A DNA stretch of 39,591 bases from the NCBI GenBank assembly GCA_026393895.1, contig JAPKZG010000004.1:1-39591 (forward strand), given 5' to 3'. This document shows positions 10,556-19,857 of this stretch, piece by piece. The notes beneath the pieces were generated by a model that was not told where the DNA came from, searched no databases, and was given only the letters and a program-made list of their open reading frames with translations. Made by a program: the position numbers and the translations under genes. Numbering within the stretch: position 1 is the stretch's first letter; each line of letters opens with the position of its first letter. The DNA is from Candidatus Aminicenantota bacterium. Lineage in GTDB: Bacteria > Acidobacteriota > Aminicenantia > Aminicenantales > UBA4085.

Positions 10556-13288
10556 TCATTTGATGATCGTCGGAACGGCGCCGAAGGTCCAGCCCTGCCG
10601 GTAACGGATGACCGCTTTCTTGGTCAACGTCCGGCCGCCGGCCTCAAGCTTGACCAGGTATTCGCCGGGTTCGACCATCCCGCTCATTCCCATATCCCAG
10701 CCCCAGGACATTGGTTGCCCGGGCTTCCGGACACGCATATCCCAGGAGGCCGCATTCATTCCGGCCTCCCCCGAGCTCGAGAGTTCGGTCACGATTTTTC
10801 CATCGGGCCCGCTGACCGTGATCTTCACCGGCCCGACCGCCTTCGCCTTGAGATAATAATGGAGGATCACTTCGTTCGGCTCGTTGGGGGAAAGCAAGTG
10901 ACTGTCGCCCAGCAACTGGTAATTGCCGGTCACCGTATAGATCCGTTGGGTCCGGGGTTCGATGTCGAACAGGTGAACGTCCTCGTCCAGGACGCTCTTT
11001 TTCATTTCCTGAAGCGGGGCGATGTCGGCGATCCAGGCGCCGCGGCCGTAGCTCGCGACGACGAGGTCGTTCTCCCTGGGATGAATGACAAGGTCGGTGA
11101 CCTTCACCCACGGCATGTTGTTTTTGAACGGAACCCAGGTCGCGCCGCCGTCGATGGTCACGTAGACCCCCTGCTCGGTCCCGACGAACAAAAGGTCCGG
11201 ATTTTTCCGGTCCTGGACGACGACGTTGACCGATTTTCCGGACGGGAGATTCCCGGAAATCGACGTCCATGTTTCGCCGTAATCCGTCGTCCGGTACAAG
11301 ACGGGGTTGAACTCGTCCAGCCGTAATCCCGTCTTTGAGACGAAACAGGTCCCGGCGTCATGGGGCGAAGGAAAGACCCGGCTCACCCAATAATTCGCCG
11401 GGGCGCCGGCGGAGGCCAGCACGGACGTCCGGTCGAGCCACGCCGCTCCGCCGTCTTTGGTCACCTGGACTTTTCCGTCGTCGCTCCCCGTCCAGATGAC
11501 GCCCGGCGTCACCGGAGACTCGGCCAGGGTGGTGATCGTGCAGAAGGTGATGAAGCCCTCGCCGTGCTGTTTGGCGTCCTCATTGGTCGTCAGGTCGGGG
11601 CTGATTTCCTTCCAATGATCGCCGCGGTAGTCGGAACGGAACACGACCTGCGCCCCGGTGTAGACCACGGCCGGGTTGTGGGGCGAGAGGGCGATGGGCG
11701 CCGTCCAGTTAAAGCGGAGTCGCGGCGCGTCGGCCGGCCGGCGCGGTGTGATGAGTGTCTGGATCCCGTTTTTCTGGTCGAATCGCCACATCGTCCCCAT
11801 TTCCCGGTTGTTGAAGATCCAGCGCGAATCGGTCGGATCGACGCAATTGTACATGCCGTCGCCGCCGCCGACCGTCACCCAATCGGCCAGGCTGATTTCT
11901 CCCGCCCAACCGTTGGAGGGGCCCTTCCAGGAGTCATGATCCTGAAGGCCGCCGTAGATGTTGTACGGATCCTCCATGTCCACTCCGACGGCGTAGAACT
12001 CGGTCAAGGGGATGTTGTAAGCGTGGTGACATGTCAATCCCCGGTCGTAGGAAATGTTCACCCCGCCGTCGCTGCCGAGGATCAGGCGGTTGGAATCAAG
12101 GGGATCGATCCACAGGCACCGCCAATCGCCGAACGCCTTCTGCATCACCCCATTGGACGGCCAGTCCAGGCCCTTCCAGGTTTTGCCGCCGTCGTTTGTC
12201 GAAGCCAGCGATTGCCCGGTGATGTAGACGGTGTCGGGGTCGTTCGGGTCGAGGCGCAGCTGGTTGAAGGCGTAGGGCGACTTGTTCAGGGCCGATTCGA
12301 AACCGGAGTTGATCTTGCGCCAAGTTATCCCGGCGTCGTCGCTCCGGAACACTTCGTTGCCGGCGGTCCGGGCCGGCGGGGTTCCGCCGCGGCGCTTGTC
12401 CATTTCCGCTTCCTGGGCCGTCGGCTCCCGCCTGTTGCCGTTTTCGACGACGGCGCAAAGGATGTTCGAATTCTTTTGATAAACGTCGAGCCCGATCCGG
12501 CCGATCCGGCCGGTCGGAAGTCCCCCGCCCAGACGAGTCCAGTTTTTCCCGCCGTCCGTCGTTTTATAAATCCCGCTTTCCGGCCCCCCGAGTTCGTAAT
12601 GCCAGGGCAGGCGGACTTTTTCGTAGGTGGCCGCATAAAGAACGTCCGACTCCGCCTCGACGATCGCCAGGTCGACGACACCGATCCGTTCGTCGATATA
12701 AAGAACCTTGGCCCACGACTTTCCGCCGTCCGTCGTTTTGAAAACACCGCGCTCGGCGTTGGTCGTGAACAGATGGCCCATGGACGCGACATAGACGATG
12801 TCCGGATTTTTCGGGTGGATGACCACCCGGGCGATATGATGAGAATCGGCCAGGCCCATGTTCGTCCACGTCTTACCGGCGTCCGTGGAGTTGTAAACAC
12901 CGTCGCCGGAATTCGAGGACCGGGCGTTGGCCGCCTCGCCCGTGCCGACCCAGACGATGTTCGCATCGGTCGGGGCGACGGCCACGTCACCGATCGAGAG
13001 TTTCGGCTGGGCGTCGAACACCGGCTCGAAGGTCGTCCCCGCGTTGATGGTTTTCCAGACACCGCCGTTCCGCGTGCCGACGTAGAGCGTGTAGAGATGC
13101 TCGCGGGCCGGAACCGTCGGGACCGCGAAACACGTCACCCACGAGCCGGCCCGGAACGGGCCGAGGTTGCGGTATGTGAGGTTTTTAAGAAGGCCTTCAT
13201 CAAACGCGGTCTGGGCCGCGGCAAAAACGGAGGCGAACAGGACGATGACGGCCGAGGCGATCAGGATATGCTTGGCGCGTAAGGACAT
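10556..13288 (-). CDS. Secreted BNR/sortilin-like repeat protein
   Basis: Start ATG at 13288 follows GAGGAGG. The 910-residue product has a signal peptide (cleavage near FAAAQ). A long beta-propeller region then repeats the BNR/Asp-box pattern: TDGGKSW, TDGGKNW, NDGGKTW, SDDAGITW, KDGGAAW, TTDYGETW, IDGGATW. This is the VPS10/sortilin-type fold (10-bladed or tandem propellers) common in environmental bacteria and often loosely annotated as glycosyl hydrolase. No sialidase catalytic set is evident, so enzymatic activity should not be assumed. The last 100 or so residues form a FlgD/Ig-like domain (GPDGKIVTELSSSGEAGMN, then PGEYLVKLEAGG). Likely periplasmic or surface-bound. Transcribed away from the araB operon. 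Confidence 0.88.
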   Translation of the reverse strand: MSLRAKHILIASAVIVLFASVFAAAQTAFDEGLLKNLTYRNLGPFRAGSWVTCFAVPTVPAREHLYTLYVGTRNGGVWKTINAGTTFEPVFDAQPKLSIGDVAVAPTDANIVWVGTGEAANARSSNSGDGVYNSTDAGKTWTNMGLADSHHIARVVIHPKNPDIVYVASMGHLFTTNAERGVFKTTDGGKSWAKVLYIDERIGVVDLAIVEAESDVLYAATYEKVRLPWHYELGGPESGIYKTTDGGKNWTRLGGGLPTGRIGRIGLDVYQKNSNILCAVVENGNRREPTAQEAEMDKRRGGTPPARTAGNEVFRSDDAGITWRKINSGFESALNKSPYAFNQLRLDPNDPDTVYITGQSLASTNDGGKTWKGLDWPSNGVMQKAFGDWRCLWIDPLDSNRLILGSDGGVNISYDRGLTCHHAYNIPLTEFYAVGVDMEDPYNIYGGLQDHDSWKGPSNGWAGEISLADWVTVGGGDGMYNCVDPTDSRWIFNNREMGTMWRFDQKNGIQTLITPRRPADAPRLRFNWTAPIALSPHNPAVVYTGAQVVFRSDYRGDHWKEISPDLTTNEDAKQHGEGFITFCTITTLAESPVTPGVIWTGSDDGKVQVTKDGGAAWLDRTSVLASAGAPANYWVSRVFPSPHDAGTCFVSKTGLRLDEFNPVLYRTTDYGETWTSISGNLPSGKSVNVVVQDRKNPDLLFVGTEQGVYVTIDGGATWVPFKNNMPWVKVTDLVIHPRENDLVVASYGRGAWIADIAPLQEMKKSVLDEDVHLFDIEPRTQRIYTVTGNYQLLGDSHLLSPNEPNEVILHYYLKAKAVGPVKITVSGPDGKIVTELSSSGEAGMNAASWDMRVRKPGQPMSWGWDMGMSGMVEPGEYLVKLEAGGRTLTKKAVIRYRQGWTFGAVPTIIK

Positions 13289-13695
13289 GATTCCTCCTCA
13301 ACAAGCGAAAATAAGAATAAATCCGGACGCGGGAAGGGAACAATAGTATCACCGAGTTTCGTCGGTTGAATTCGAAGAAGACGGCCGGAAAAGCGTTCCT
13401 TTATATTCATTGATCAGTCTGAAATATCTTATATCTTTAATTTAAAAAATCAATCGCGCGATTTTCCGGCACGGCAACGAGGCATGTTTTTCCCGGACTT
13501 AACCCTCCGCACGAGGATTTCCTGGAAACATTTTCGATGCGTGTACGTTAACGCTTGACATTTGCCCCCTTTTCCCCTTTAATAGAACCGTTATTTCTCC
13601 GATGAATTTTCATTCCGGACGGAACAAACGCGCCGAGGTCAGGCGACTCAACTTCACCGCTTCGCTCGAAACCGGGAAGGAAGGCCCCTCCTAAC
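13289..13695. other. 407-bp divergent intergenic region, AT-rich core
   Basis: The gap separates the BNR gene (minus) from araB (plus). It contains an AT-rich core at about 13400-13450, a 12-bp palindrome AATCGCGCGATT (13452-13463), an 8-bp palindrome CGTTAACG (13546-13553) touching the araB -35, and the araB promoter. No coding frame is supported. Confidence 0.6.
13555..13583 (+). promoter_or_regulatory. Strong sigma70 promoter of the araB-araD-isomerase operon
   Basis: A perfect TTGACA (13555-13560) and TTTAAT (13578-13583) are spaced by 17 bp, about 110 bp before the araB ATG. The palindrome CGTTAACG abuts the -35, which is where a sugar-responsive repressor could bind. That is inference; no regulator gene is adjacent. 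Confidence 0.72.
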
Positions 13696-15381
13696 ATGCC
13701 CAAAAAATCGAAATACTGCCTCGGTCTTGATTATGGGACCAACACGGTCCGCGCCCTGCTCGTCGACATTGCCAACGGGCGGGAAATCGCCACGGCCGTC
13801 TTCGCCTATCCCTCGGGCCGTGACGGCATCATCCTCGACCCGAAAAATCTCGACCTTGCCCGCCAGAATCCGGACGATTATCTTCTCGGGGCCGAAACCG
13901 CCGTCCGCAAAACCCTGGCCCGGGCCCGGCGGGCGGACAAAACGTTTTCCCCTTCCCAGGTCGTCGGCATCGGCGTGGACACGACCGGCTCGACCCCGCT
14001 CCCCGTCGACGCCTCGGGCGAGCCGCTTTGCCGCCGGAAGGAATTCCGGCGAAACCCGAACGCTTTGGCCTGGCTCTGGAAGGACCACACCGGGTTTGCC
14101 GAGGCGGCCGAAATCACCGCCCTGGCGGCGGCCGAGCATCCCGAATACCTGGCCAAGTGCGGCGGCACGTATTCATCCGAGTGGTTCTTCAGCAAGATCC
14201 TTCATTGTCTCCGGGTCGATCCCAAGGTTTTCGACGCGGCCGCAAGCTGGGTCGAATGTTGTGACTGGATCCCGGCCGTCCTCGTCGGCGAAACCCGGCC
14301 TGGCCGGATCAAACGGGGCCGCTGCGCCGCCGGGCACAAGGCCATGTTCAACGCGGCCTGGGGCGGCCTTCCGGCCGAGAATTTCCTCGCCAAGCTCGAC
14401 CCGAAGCTGGGCGGTCTCCGCGACCGGCTTTTCAACGAAACATGCACATCCGACGTCTCCGCCGGAGGCTTGTCTGAGGAATGGGCCGCCCGCCTCGGAC
14501 TTCCCGAAGGCATTCCGGTGGCCGTCGGCGCGTTCGACGCCCACCTCGGCGCGGTCGGTTCGGGCGTTTTCCCCGGCAAGTTCGTCAAGATCATCGGCAC
14601 GAGCACCTGCGACATCTGCGTCTGGCCGAACCAGAGCCCGTTGGCCGATATTCCGGGATTATGCGGCATCGTCGACGGCTCGGTCATGTCCGGTTTCTTC
14701 GGCCTGGAGGCGGGGCAGTCGGCCGTGGGCGACATCTTCAACTGGTTCGTCAACGAGATTCAACCCGGCGGCCCGAAAAACGGATCACACGCGGAATTGA
14801 CGAAAAAGGCGGCCCGGATCAAACCGGGCGCCTCGGGGCTCCTGGCCCTGGATTGGAACAACGGAAACAGGACGATCCTCATCGACCAGCGGTTGACCGG
14901 TCTCCTCCTGGGGCAGACCCTCCACACCAAACCTGAGGAGATCTACCGCGCCCTCATCGAAGCGACGGCCTTCGGCGCGCTGACGATCATCAAGCGTTTC
15001 CAGGAATACGGCGTCCGAATCGACGAGGTGATCAACTGCGGCGGGATCGCCGAAAAGAACCCGCTGGTCATGCAAATCTATGCCGACGTCACCGGACTGG
15101 AGATGAAGATCGCCCGTTCGGCCCAAACCTGCGCCCTGGGATCGGCGATCGCCGGGGCCGTGGCGGCCGGCGGGCATCCCGATTTCGCCTCGGCTCAGGC
15201 GGCGATGTGCGGCCTCAAGGCTAAAACCTTCAAACCCGACGCCGCCAACCACCGCGTGTACGAGGAACTCTATCCGCTCTACCGGAAACTTCACGACGCC
15301 TTCGGCACGGCCGAATGGACCGGTTCGCTTTTTTCTGTTATGAAGGACCTGCTGGCTCTCAGGGACCGGCAGCTATCCTAA
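13696..15381 (+). CDS. araB: L-ribulokinase (FGGY family)
   Basis: A 561-residue FGGY kinase, the usual length for AraB (about 560). The N-terminal phosphate-binding motif is GLDYGTNTVRALLVD, followed by GIGVDTTGSTPLPVD, the central CCDWIPAVLVG (AraB-typical, not xylulokinase), GAFDAHLGAVG and the C-terminal ATP-site motif INCGGIAEKNPLVMQIYAD. It phosphorylates L-ribulose to L-ribulose-5-phosphate in the cytoplasm. araD follows 20 bp downstream and then an isomerase, making one operon. The ribosome site is the purine-rich GGAAGGAAGG, somewhat distant from the ATG. Confidence 0.95.
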   Translation: MPKKSKYCLGLDYGTNTVRALLVDIANGREIATAVFAYPSGRDGIILDPKNLDLARQNPDDYLLGAETAVRKTLARARRADKTFSPSQVVGIGVDTTGSTPLPVDASGEPLCRRKEFRRNPNALAWLWKDHTGFAEAAEITALAAAEHPEYLAKCGGTYSSEWFFSKILHCLRVDPKVFDAAASWVECCDWIPAVLVGETRPGRIKRGRCAAGHKAMFNAAWGGLPAENFLAKLDPKLGGLRDRLFNETCTSDVSAGGLSEEWAARLGLPEGIPVAVGAFDAHLGAVGSGVFPGKFVKIIGTSTCDICVWPNQSPLADIPGLCGIVDGSVMSGFFGLEAGQSAVGDIFNWFVNEIQPGGPKNGSHAELTKKAARIKPGASGLLALDWNNGNRTILIDQRLTGLLLGQTLHTKPEEIYRALIEATAFGALTIIKRFQEYGVRIDEVINCGGIAEKNPLVMQIYADVTGLEMKIARSAQTCALGSAIAGAVAAGGHPDFASAQAAMCGLKAKTFKPDAANHRVYEELYPLYRKLHDAFGTAEWTGSLFSVMKDLLALRDRQLS

Positions 15382-15401
15382 AACATACCGGAGGAAGTCT
15401 C

Positions 15402-16109
15402 ATGCTTGAGGAATTGAAAGGCAGCGTCTGGCAGGCCAACGTCGAACTCGTCCTGAAAGGGCTGGTGGTCCTGACGTTCGGAAACGTCAGTGGATACGAC
15501 CGGGCCTCCGGCCTCGTGGCCATAAAGCCAAGCGGCGTTTCCTACGACGCCCTCAAGGCCCGGGACATCGTGCTGGTGGACCTTTCCGGCAAGGTGGTCG
15601 AGGGAAAGCTCCGGCCCTCCTCTGACACGCCGACGCATCTGGCTCTGTATAAGGCCTTCCCCGAACTTCGCGGCATCTCTCACGCCCACAGCCCGGCGGC
15701 GACGGCCTTCGCCCAGGCCGCGGCCGAGATCCCCTGTTACGGGACGACCCACGCCGATCATTTCAACGGACCCGTCCCCGTCACCCGCTTCCTCACGAAA
15801 AAAGAGGTCGAGGGCGAATACGAAAAAAACACCGGCACGGTCATCATCGAGCGGTACGCGGAGTTGAAGACTTCTCCGCTCGAAATGCCGGCCGTCCTCG
15901 TCGCCGGGCACGGGCCCTTCACCATGGGCCTGTCCCCGATATCGGCCGTCCGCAACGCCCTGATCCTGGAATACATAGCCCACATGGCCCTTCAAACGAA
16001 ACAAATCAACCCAGCCGTCCGGCGGCTGCCGTCGTACATTCGGGAAAAACATCATCAACGCAAACACGGCCCGGACGCCTATTACGGGCAACGAAAGGAA
16101 AAACCATGA
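15402..16109 (+). CDS. araD: L-ribulose-5-phosphate 4-epimerase
   Basis: The start at 15402 is supported by GGAGG; the frame extends upstream into araB without support. The 235-residue product matches E. coli AraD (231) in size and key residues, shifted by one. Zinc ligands are H94 and H96 (SHAHSP) and H170 (AGHGPF), catalytic residues are D119 (THADH) and Y228 (near the C-terminal DAYYGQ), and the substrate loop is KPSGV. It converts L-ribulose-5-phosphate to D-xylulose-5-phosphate, feeding the pentose phosphate pathway. It overlaps the next gene by four bases (ATGA), implying translational coupling. Confidence 0.96.
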   Translation: MLEELKGSVWQANVELVLKGLVVLTFGNVSGYDRASGLVAIKPSGVSYDALKARDIVLVDLSGKVVEGKLRPSSDTPTHLALYKAFPELRGISHAHSPAATAFAQAAAEIPCYGTTHADHFNGPVPVTRFLTKKEVEGEYEKNTGTVIIERYAELKTSPLEMPAVLVAGHGPFTMGLSPISAVRNALILEYIAHMALQTKQINPAVRRLPSYIREKHHQRKHGPDAYYGQRKEKP

Positions 16110-17584
16110 AGAACATCCCCGTCGTCAAGATTGGTCTCGTTGCCGTCAGCCGGGATTGCTTTCCGATCGAGCTCTCCCGCAAACGCCGCGGCCTCCTTAT
16201 GGCCGAATGTCGGAAACTCGGCCTGCCGGTCAAGGAAATTCCGACGATCATCGAAAACGAAAAAGACGCTCTGAAAGTCCTGGACGAGCTCCAGGCGGCC
16301 GGCGTGAACAGTCTGGTCCTCTACCTCGGCAACTTCGGCCCGGAAGGGCCGACGACCATCCTGGCCCAGCGGTTCCAGGGGCCGGTGATGTTCGCCGCCG
16401 CGGCCGAGGAGACCGGCAAGGACCTGATCAACGGCCGGGGCGACGCCTACTGCGGAATGCTCAACTCGTCCTACAACCAGGGGCTTCGCAAGATTCGCGC
16501 TTACATTCCCGAATATCCGGTCGGCACACCCGACGAAGTCGCCGGGATGATCAAGGGATTCGTCCCCGTCGCCCGGATCATGCTCGGGCTCCGGCGGCTC
16601 AAGATTTTCTCCTTCGGCCCGCGCCCGTTTGATTTCCTGGCCTGCAACGCCCCGATCAAGTCGCTGTACGATATCGGGGTCGAGATCATGGAAAACTCCG
16701 AGCTCGACCTGTACGACCTGTTCCTTAAGGCCAAGGGCGCGCCGGAGATCAAGGCCGTGTCCCGCGACATGGCCAAGGAACTCGGCGCGGGCAACACATA
16801 TCCCGACCTTCTTGAAAAACTGGCCCAGTACGAAGTCGCCCTCACGAAATTTATGGAGCAAAACCTCGGCGCCTCGGACTACGGCATTTTCGCCAACAAG
16901 TGCTGGCCGGCATACGAAACCTATTTTGGATTCGTCCCCTGCTACGTCAACTCGCGCCTGGCGACCCGGGGCATCCCGGTATCCTGCGAAGTGGACATCT
17001 ATGGCGCGTTGAGCGAGTACATCGCCACCTGCGCGACCGAGCTTCCGGCCGCCTTGCTCGACATCAACAACACCGTCCCCTATGACATGTACAAAAAGAA
17101 CAAGGCGGCCGTGGCCGGCTACAAAGCCAACGACCTGTTCATGGGCTTCCATTGCGGGAACACCTCGTCCACATGCCTGATCCAGGGCGGGCTCAAGTAT
17201 CAATTGATCATGCACCGCCTGCAGGAGCCCGGGAAGGAACCGAACATCACCCGCGGCACGCTCGAAGGACGGATCAAGGTCGGCGACGTCACGATCTTCC
17301 GTCTCCAGTCGACGGCCGATTCGATCCTTCGCTCCTACATGGCCGAAGGCGAGGTTCTCGACATCGACCCGCAATCGTTCGGCGGGATCGGCGTGATCGC
17401 GGTCAAGGAAATGGGCCGGTTTTACCGCCACGTCCTGATCGAAAAGCGGTTCCCCCATCACACGGTCGTGGCCTTCGCCCCGGTCGCCAAGACGCTGTAC
17501 GCCGCGATGCGGATGCTCGAAGTCGAAGACATCGGCTTCAACCGCCCGGCCGGAATGCTTTACAAAACGGAAAATCCTTTTTAA
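16106..17584 (+). CDS. L-fucose-isomerase-type sugar isomerase in the araA position
   Basis: A 492-residue protein of the L-fucose/L-arabinose isomerase superfamily, not canonical AraA. Likely metal ligands are E295 (SCEVDIYG), D319 (LLDINN) and His 451/452 (FPHHTVV). The E-to-D spacing of 24 equals that of E337/D361 in E. coli FucI, whereas AraA uses two glutamates 27 apart. Its start overlaps araD by ATGA. Since araB and araD need an L-arabinose isomerase to supply L-ribulose, and none other is in view, this protein most likely does that job. That assignment is from context. Fucose or another aldose as substrate remains possible. Confidence 0.85.
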   Translation: MKNIPVVKIGLVAVSRDCFPIELSRKRRGLLMAECRKLGLPVKEIPTIIENEKDALKVLDELQAAGVNSLVLYLGNFGPEGPTTILAQRFQGPVMFAAAAEETGKDLINGRGDAYCGMLNSSYNQGLRKIRAYIPEYPVGTPDEVAGMIKGFVPVARIMLGLRRLKIFSFGPRPFDFLACNAPIKSLYDIGVEIMENSELDLYDLFLKAKGAPEIKAVSRDMAKELGAGNTYPDLLEKLAQYEVALTKFMEQNLGASDYGIFANKCWPAYETYFGFVPCYVNSRLATRGIPVSCEVDIYGALSEYIATCATELPAALLDINNTVPYDMYKKNKAAVAGYKANDLFMGFHCGNTSSTCLIQGGLKYQLIMHRLQEPGKEPNITRGTLEGRIKVGDVTIFRLQSTADSILRSYMAEGEVLDIDPQSFGGIGVIAVKEMGRFYRHVLIEKRFPHHTVVAFAPVAKTLYAAMRMLEVEDIGFNRPAGMLYKTENPF

Positions 17585-17617
17585 GTGAAGAGCGGCCGGT
17601 TGCCGTCATCCGGTTCC

Positions 17618-17635
17618 TTGGCACAATTCTTGCTT
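17618..17635 (+). promoter_or_regulatory. Sigma54 (RpoN) -24/-12 promoter candidate
   Basis: TTGGCACAATTCTTGCTT places the invariant GG (-24) and GC (-12) at the exact spacing of the RpoN consensus TGGCAC-N5-TTGC. It lies 34 bp past the isomerase stop and 40 bp before the next ATG, so a transcript starting near 17645 would include that gene's AAAGGAG site. It would need an enhancer-binding activator; none is coded nearby. Confidence 0.7.
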
Positions 17636-17674
17636 CCTTTCACACGGTACTTTTCTCTCGCAAAGGAGTCGCCC

Positions 17675-18130
17675 ATGAAAAAAGGTCTCGCCATCGGAAT
17701 GGTCTTGGCCGCCGTCGCCCTCGGACCCTCGACCCTCTCCCCCCAGACGACCGATGAAGCCACGCAAACTGCCATTCGCCAGGCGGCGCTCGACTATATT
17801 GAAGGCTGGTTCGAGGCCAACGCCGAACGCATGGACCGGGCCCTTCATCCGCAACTGGCGAAGCGGCTCCTCGTCGTCAATCCCCAGACCGGCCAGGAGC
17901 AGTTCACCCACCTCACGAAGGAGCAAATGGTCGATTTCACCAAACGCGGGGGCGGCAGCCGCGTCCCGGCCGACCAGCGCAACATCAAGGTGACCATCCT
18001 CGACGTGACCGACACCATGGCCGTCGTCCGGTCCGACTGTTCCCTGTATGTCGACTACCTCACCCTGGCCAAGGGCGAGGGCGGACAGTGGAGGATCGTC
18101 AACGTTCTCTGGGAAAATATCAAGAGATAG
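17675..18130 (+). CDS. Small secreted NTF2-like (lumazine-binding-type) protein
   Basis: The start at 17675 has AAAGGAG upstream and opens a signal peptide (MKKGLAIGMVLAAVALG, cleavage probably before QTTDEA). The mature part of about 125 residues has an alpha+beta cone-fold pattern: DYIEGWFEANAERMDRALHP, then a beta-rich half ending GQWRIVNVLWENIK. This is typical of the SnoaL/NTF2 superfamily and closest to putative lumazine-binding proteins. Ligand or enzymatic role unknown; exported. A sigma54-type promoter directly upstream suggests regulation separate from the arabinose operon. Confidence 0.78.
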   Translation: MKKGLAIGMVLAAVALGPSTLSPQTTDEATQTAIRQAALDYIEGWFEANAERMDRALHPQLAKRLLVVNPQTGQEQFTHLTKEQMVDFTKRGGGSRVPADQRNIKVTILDVTDTMAVVRSDCSLYVDYLTLAKGEGGQWRIVNVLWENIKR

Positions 18131-18312
18131 AGAAAAGGTCCAAGGACGGCGCCCTCCTTGATCCGAGATCGTTTGTAAAAGAATTGCCATGACCGTAAAG
18201 TGTTTTAAATGGAGGCGTCCCAGAAGAATTGATTGCTTATGACAACTGCCTGGAAAGCAGGTTTCATAAATTGCCTACGCTCCGGAAATGCTTAAAACCG
18301 GTTTTTATCCCT

Positions 18313-18347
18313 AAAAAGAGCCCCCGGTCCCCGGGGGCCCCGGGGGC
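18313..18347 (-). terminator. Rho-independent terminator of the M16 operon
   Basis: Read on the minus strand, GCCCCCGG (18347-18340) pairs with CCGGGGGC (18327-18320) and is followed by TCTTTTT (18319-18313). It sits 35 bp beyond the stop of the second M16 gene. A second copy of the CCGGGGGC arm (18331-18338) allows an alternative, tighter hairpin. Confidence 0.8.
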
Positions 18348-18381
18348 ATAACCTCAACAATCAAAGACCACGGCCGGGTAA

Positions 18382-19842
18382 TTATTTGATCTCCGCCCCC
18401 GTCATGGGATCGATGAGATTGATCCTATGGAGTTTGCCCAGCTTTTCGAGCGGGCCGGCCCACTTCTCGCCGCCCTTGTTGCACGGCTCGAAATCGCCGA
18501 CGATCATGATGACCGTTTTCTCCGGCCGGATGAACTTCTGCGCGACGTCCAGGACCTTGGCCTTCGTCACGGCTTTGATCTTGTCCCGGTAGGTCTTGTA
18601 GTAATCCATCGGTTTGCCCTGCATTTCCAGGTTGGCGAACGCGTTCATCGTTCCCTGGGGCATTTCGAACTGGCTGGAGAAACTGTCGATGAAGTAGTTG
18701 ACGGCCGTATCCATCTCGGCATCCGAAACCTGCTCCTTGCGGATGCGGTCGAATTCGGCCTCGATGAGGGAAATCGCGTAGCCGACCGTGGACGACTTGG
18801 TCTGGACATAGCCCGCGAACGTTCCGGGAAATCCCCAGCGGGTCGTAAAGCGGCTGCCTTGATTGTAGGACAAGCCCTCATTGGAACGGACTTTCGTCGT
18901 GATGCGGGAAGTGAAGCTTCCGCCGCCGAGGATGAAGTTCATGACTTGGACGGCCGGGTAATCGGGATCGGTGTCCTCCAAGCCGAGATGGCCGAGGCTG
19001 ATATAGCCCTGGTTGATGGGTTTCTGGATGAAATAAACGCCCGGTTCAGGCGTCGGGAACGCCTTCGAAAACACCGGAATCTTGACGTCCTTCCCTTTCC
19101 AGGCGCGGATGAACGTGTTGATCTTGGCCGCAAGGTCGGCCTTGACGAAATCGCCCGAGGCGGTCAGGATGATGTTCTTGGGTACGAAATATTGGGAGTG
19201 AACGGCCTTGAGGTCGGCCGAGGTGATGTTTTCGTACGTCTTTTTCATCGCCCGGCGCGTCAAAGCGTGAGTGCCGTAAAGGATTTTTTCGTATTCCCGG
19301 CTCAGGATGCCGCCCGGTTGGTCGTTGGCCTGGCGAAGTTGCTCGATCGCCCGGGCTTTAGCCAGGGCGAAGGGTTCCTCGCGGAACTCGGGATTCATCA
19401 GGACGTCGAAGAACAGGGCCAAACCTTCGTCCAGGTCCTTGCTCAGGACGGATAGGGTGAGAGATGAGGTCCGTTCACCGACCGTGAAATTCAACAAGCC
19501 GCCCAAGAAATCGATCCGTTCCTCGACAGCCGTTCCTTCCCTGGTCTTTGTGCCGCCCCGGATCAACGCGCCGCTCAAGAGGGAATCCAAGCCTTCCATG
19601 CCCTCGGGAACATAGAGGCTCCCGAAATTCACGAGGGCCGAAATATTGACCGCGGGAAGGGAATGATCTTCCTGGACGTAGGCGCGCAGGCCGCCGGCGA
19701 GAACCGTACGGAACGCCTTGGGATCGGGCGGATCGTATTTCAGAACGGGGTATTTCAGGTCGCCCGGTTTCTGGATCTGGGCCAGGCCGGAGGCGAGGAC
19801 GAGGACGCAAACGCCGAAAATCAGGCTGAATATTTTTTTCAT
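18382..19842 (-). CDS. M16 family peptidase-like protein lacking the zinc motif
   Basis: A 486-residue protein with signal peptide (MKKIFSLIFGVCVLVLASGLAQ) and the two-domain M16 fold: N-terminal beta/alpha half, then NFILGGGSFTSRITTKVRSNEGLSY typical of the second half. Where active M16B enzymes have HxxEH, this one reads GMEGLDSLL, so both metal-binding histidines are gone. It follows a catalytic M16 gene by 15 bp. In paired M16B systems an active subunit works with an inactive partner that helps bind substrate; that is the likely arrangement here. Periplasmic. Ribosome site GGAGAG. Confidence 0.88.
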   Translation of the reverse strand: MKKIFSLIFGVCVLVLASGLAQIQKPGDLKYPVLKYDPPDPKAFRTVLAGGLRAYVQEDHSLPAVNISALVNFGSLYVPEGMEGLDSLLSGALIRGGTKTREGTAVEERIDFLGGLLNFTVGERTSSLTLSVLSKDLDEGLALFFDVLMNPEFREEPFALAKARAIEQLRQANDQPGGILSREYEKILYGTHALTRRAMKKTYENITSADLKAVHSQYFVPKNIILTASGDFVKADLAAKINTFIRAWKGKDVKIPVFSKAFPTPEPGVYFIQKPINQGYISLGHLGLEDTDPDYPAVQVMNFILGGGSFTSRITTKVRSNEGLSYNQGSRFTTRWGFPGTFAGYVQTKSSTVGYAISLIEAEFDRIRKEQVSDAEMDTAVNYFIDSFSSQFEMPQGTMNAFANLEMQGKPMDYYKTYRDKIKAVTKAKVLDVAQKFIRPEKTVIMIVGDFEPCNKGGEKWAGPLEKLGKLHRINLIDPMTGAEIK

Positions 19843-19857
19843 CGTCGCTCTCCTTCC

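Noticed and set aside
11360-13282. 640-codon plus-strand open frame
   Set aside because: Antisense to the BNR repeats; no start signal or recognisable domains.
13452-13463. AATCGCGCGATT as an operator
   Set aside because: A single 12-bp palindrome far from the araB promoter with no adjacent regulator gene; noted only within the intergenic entry.
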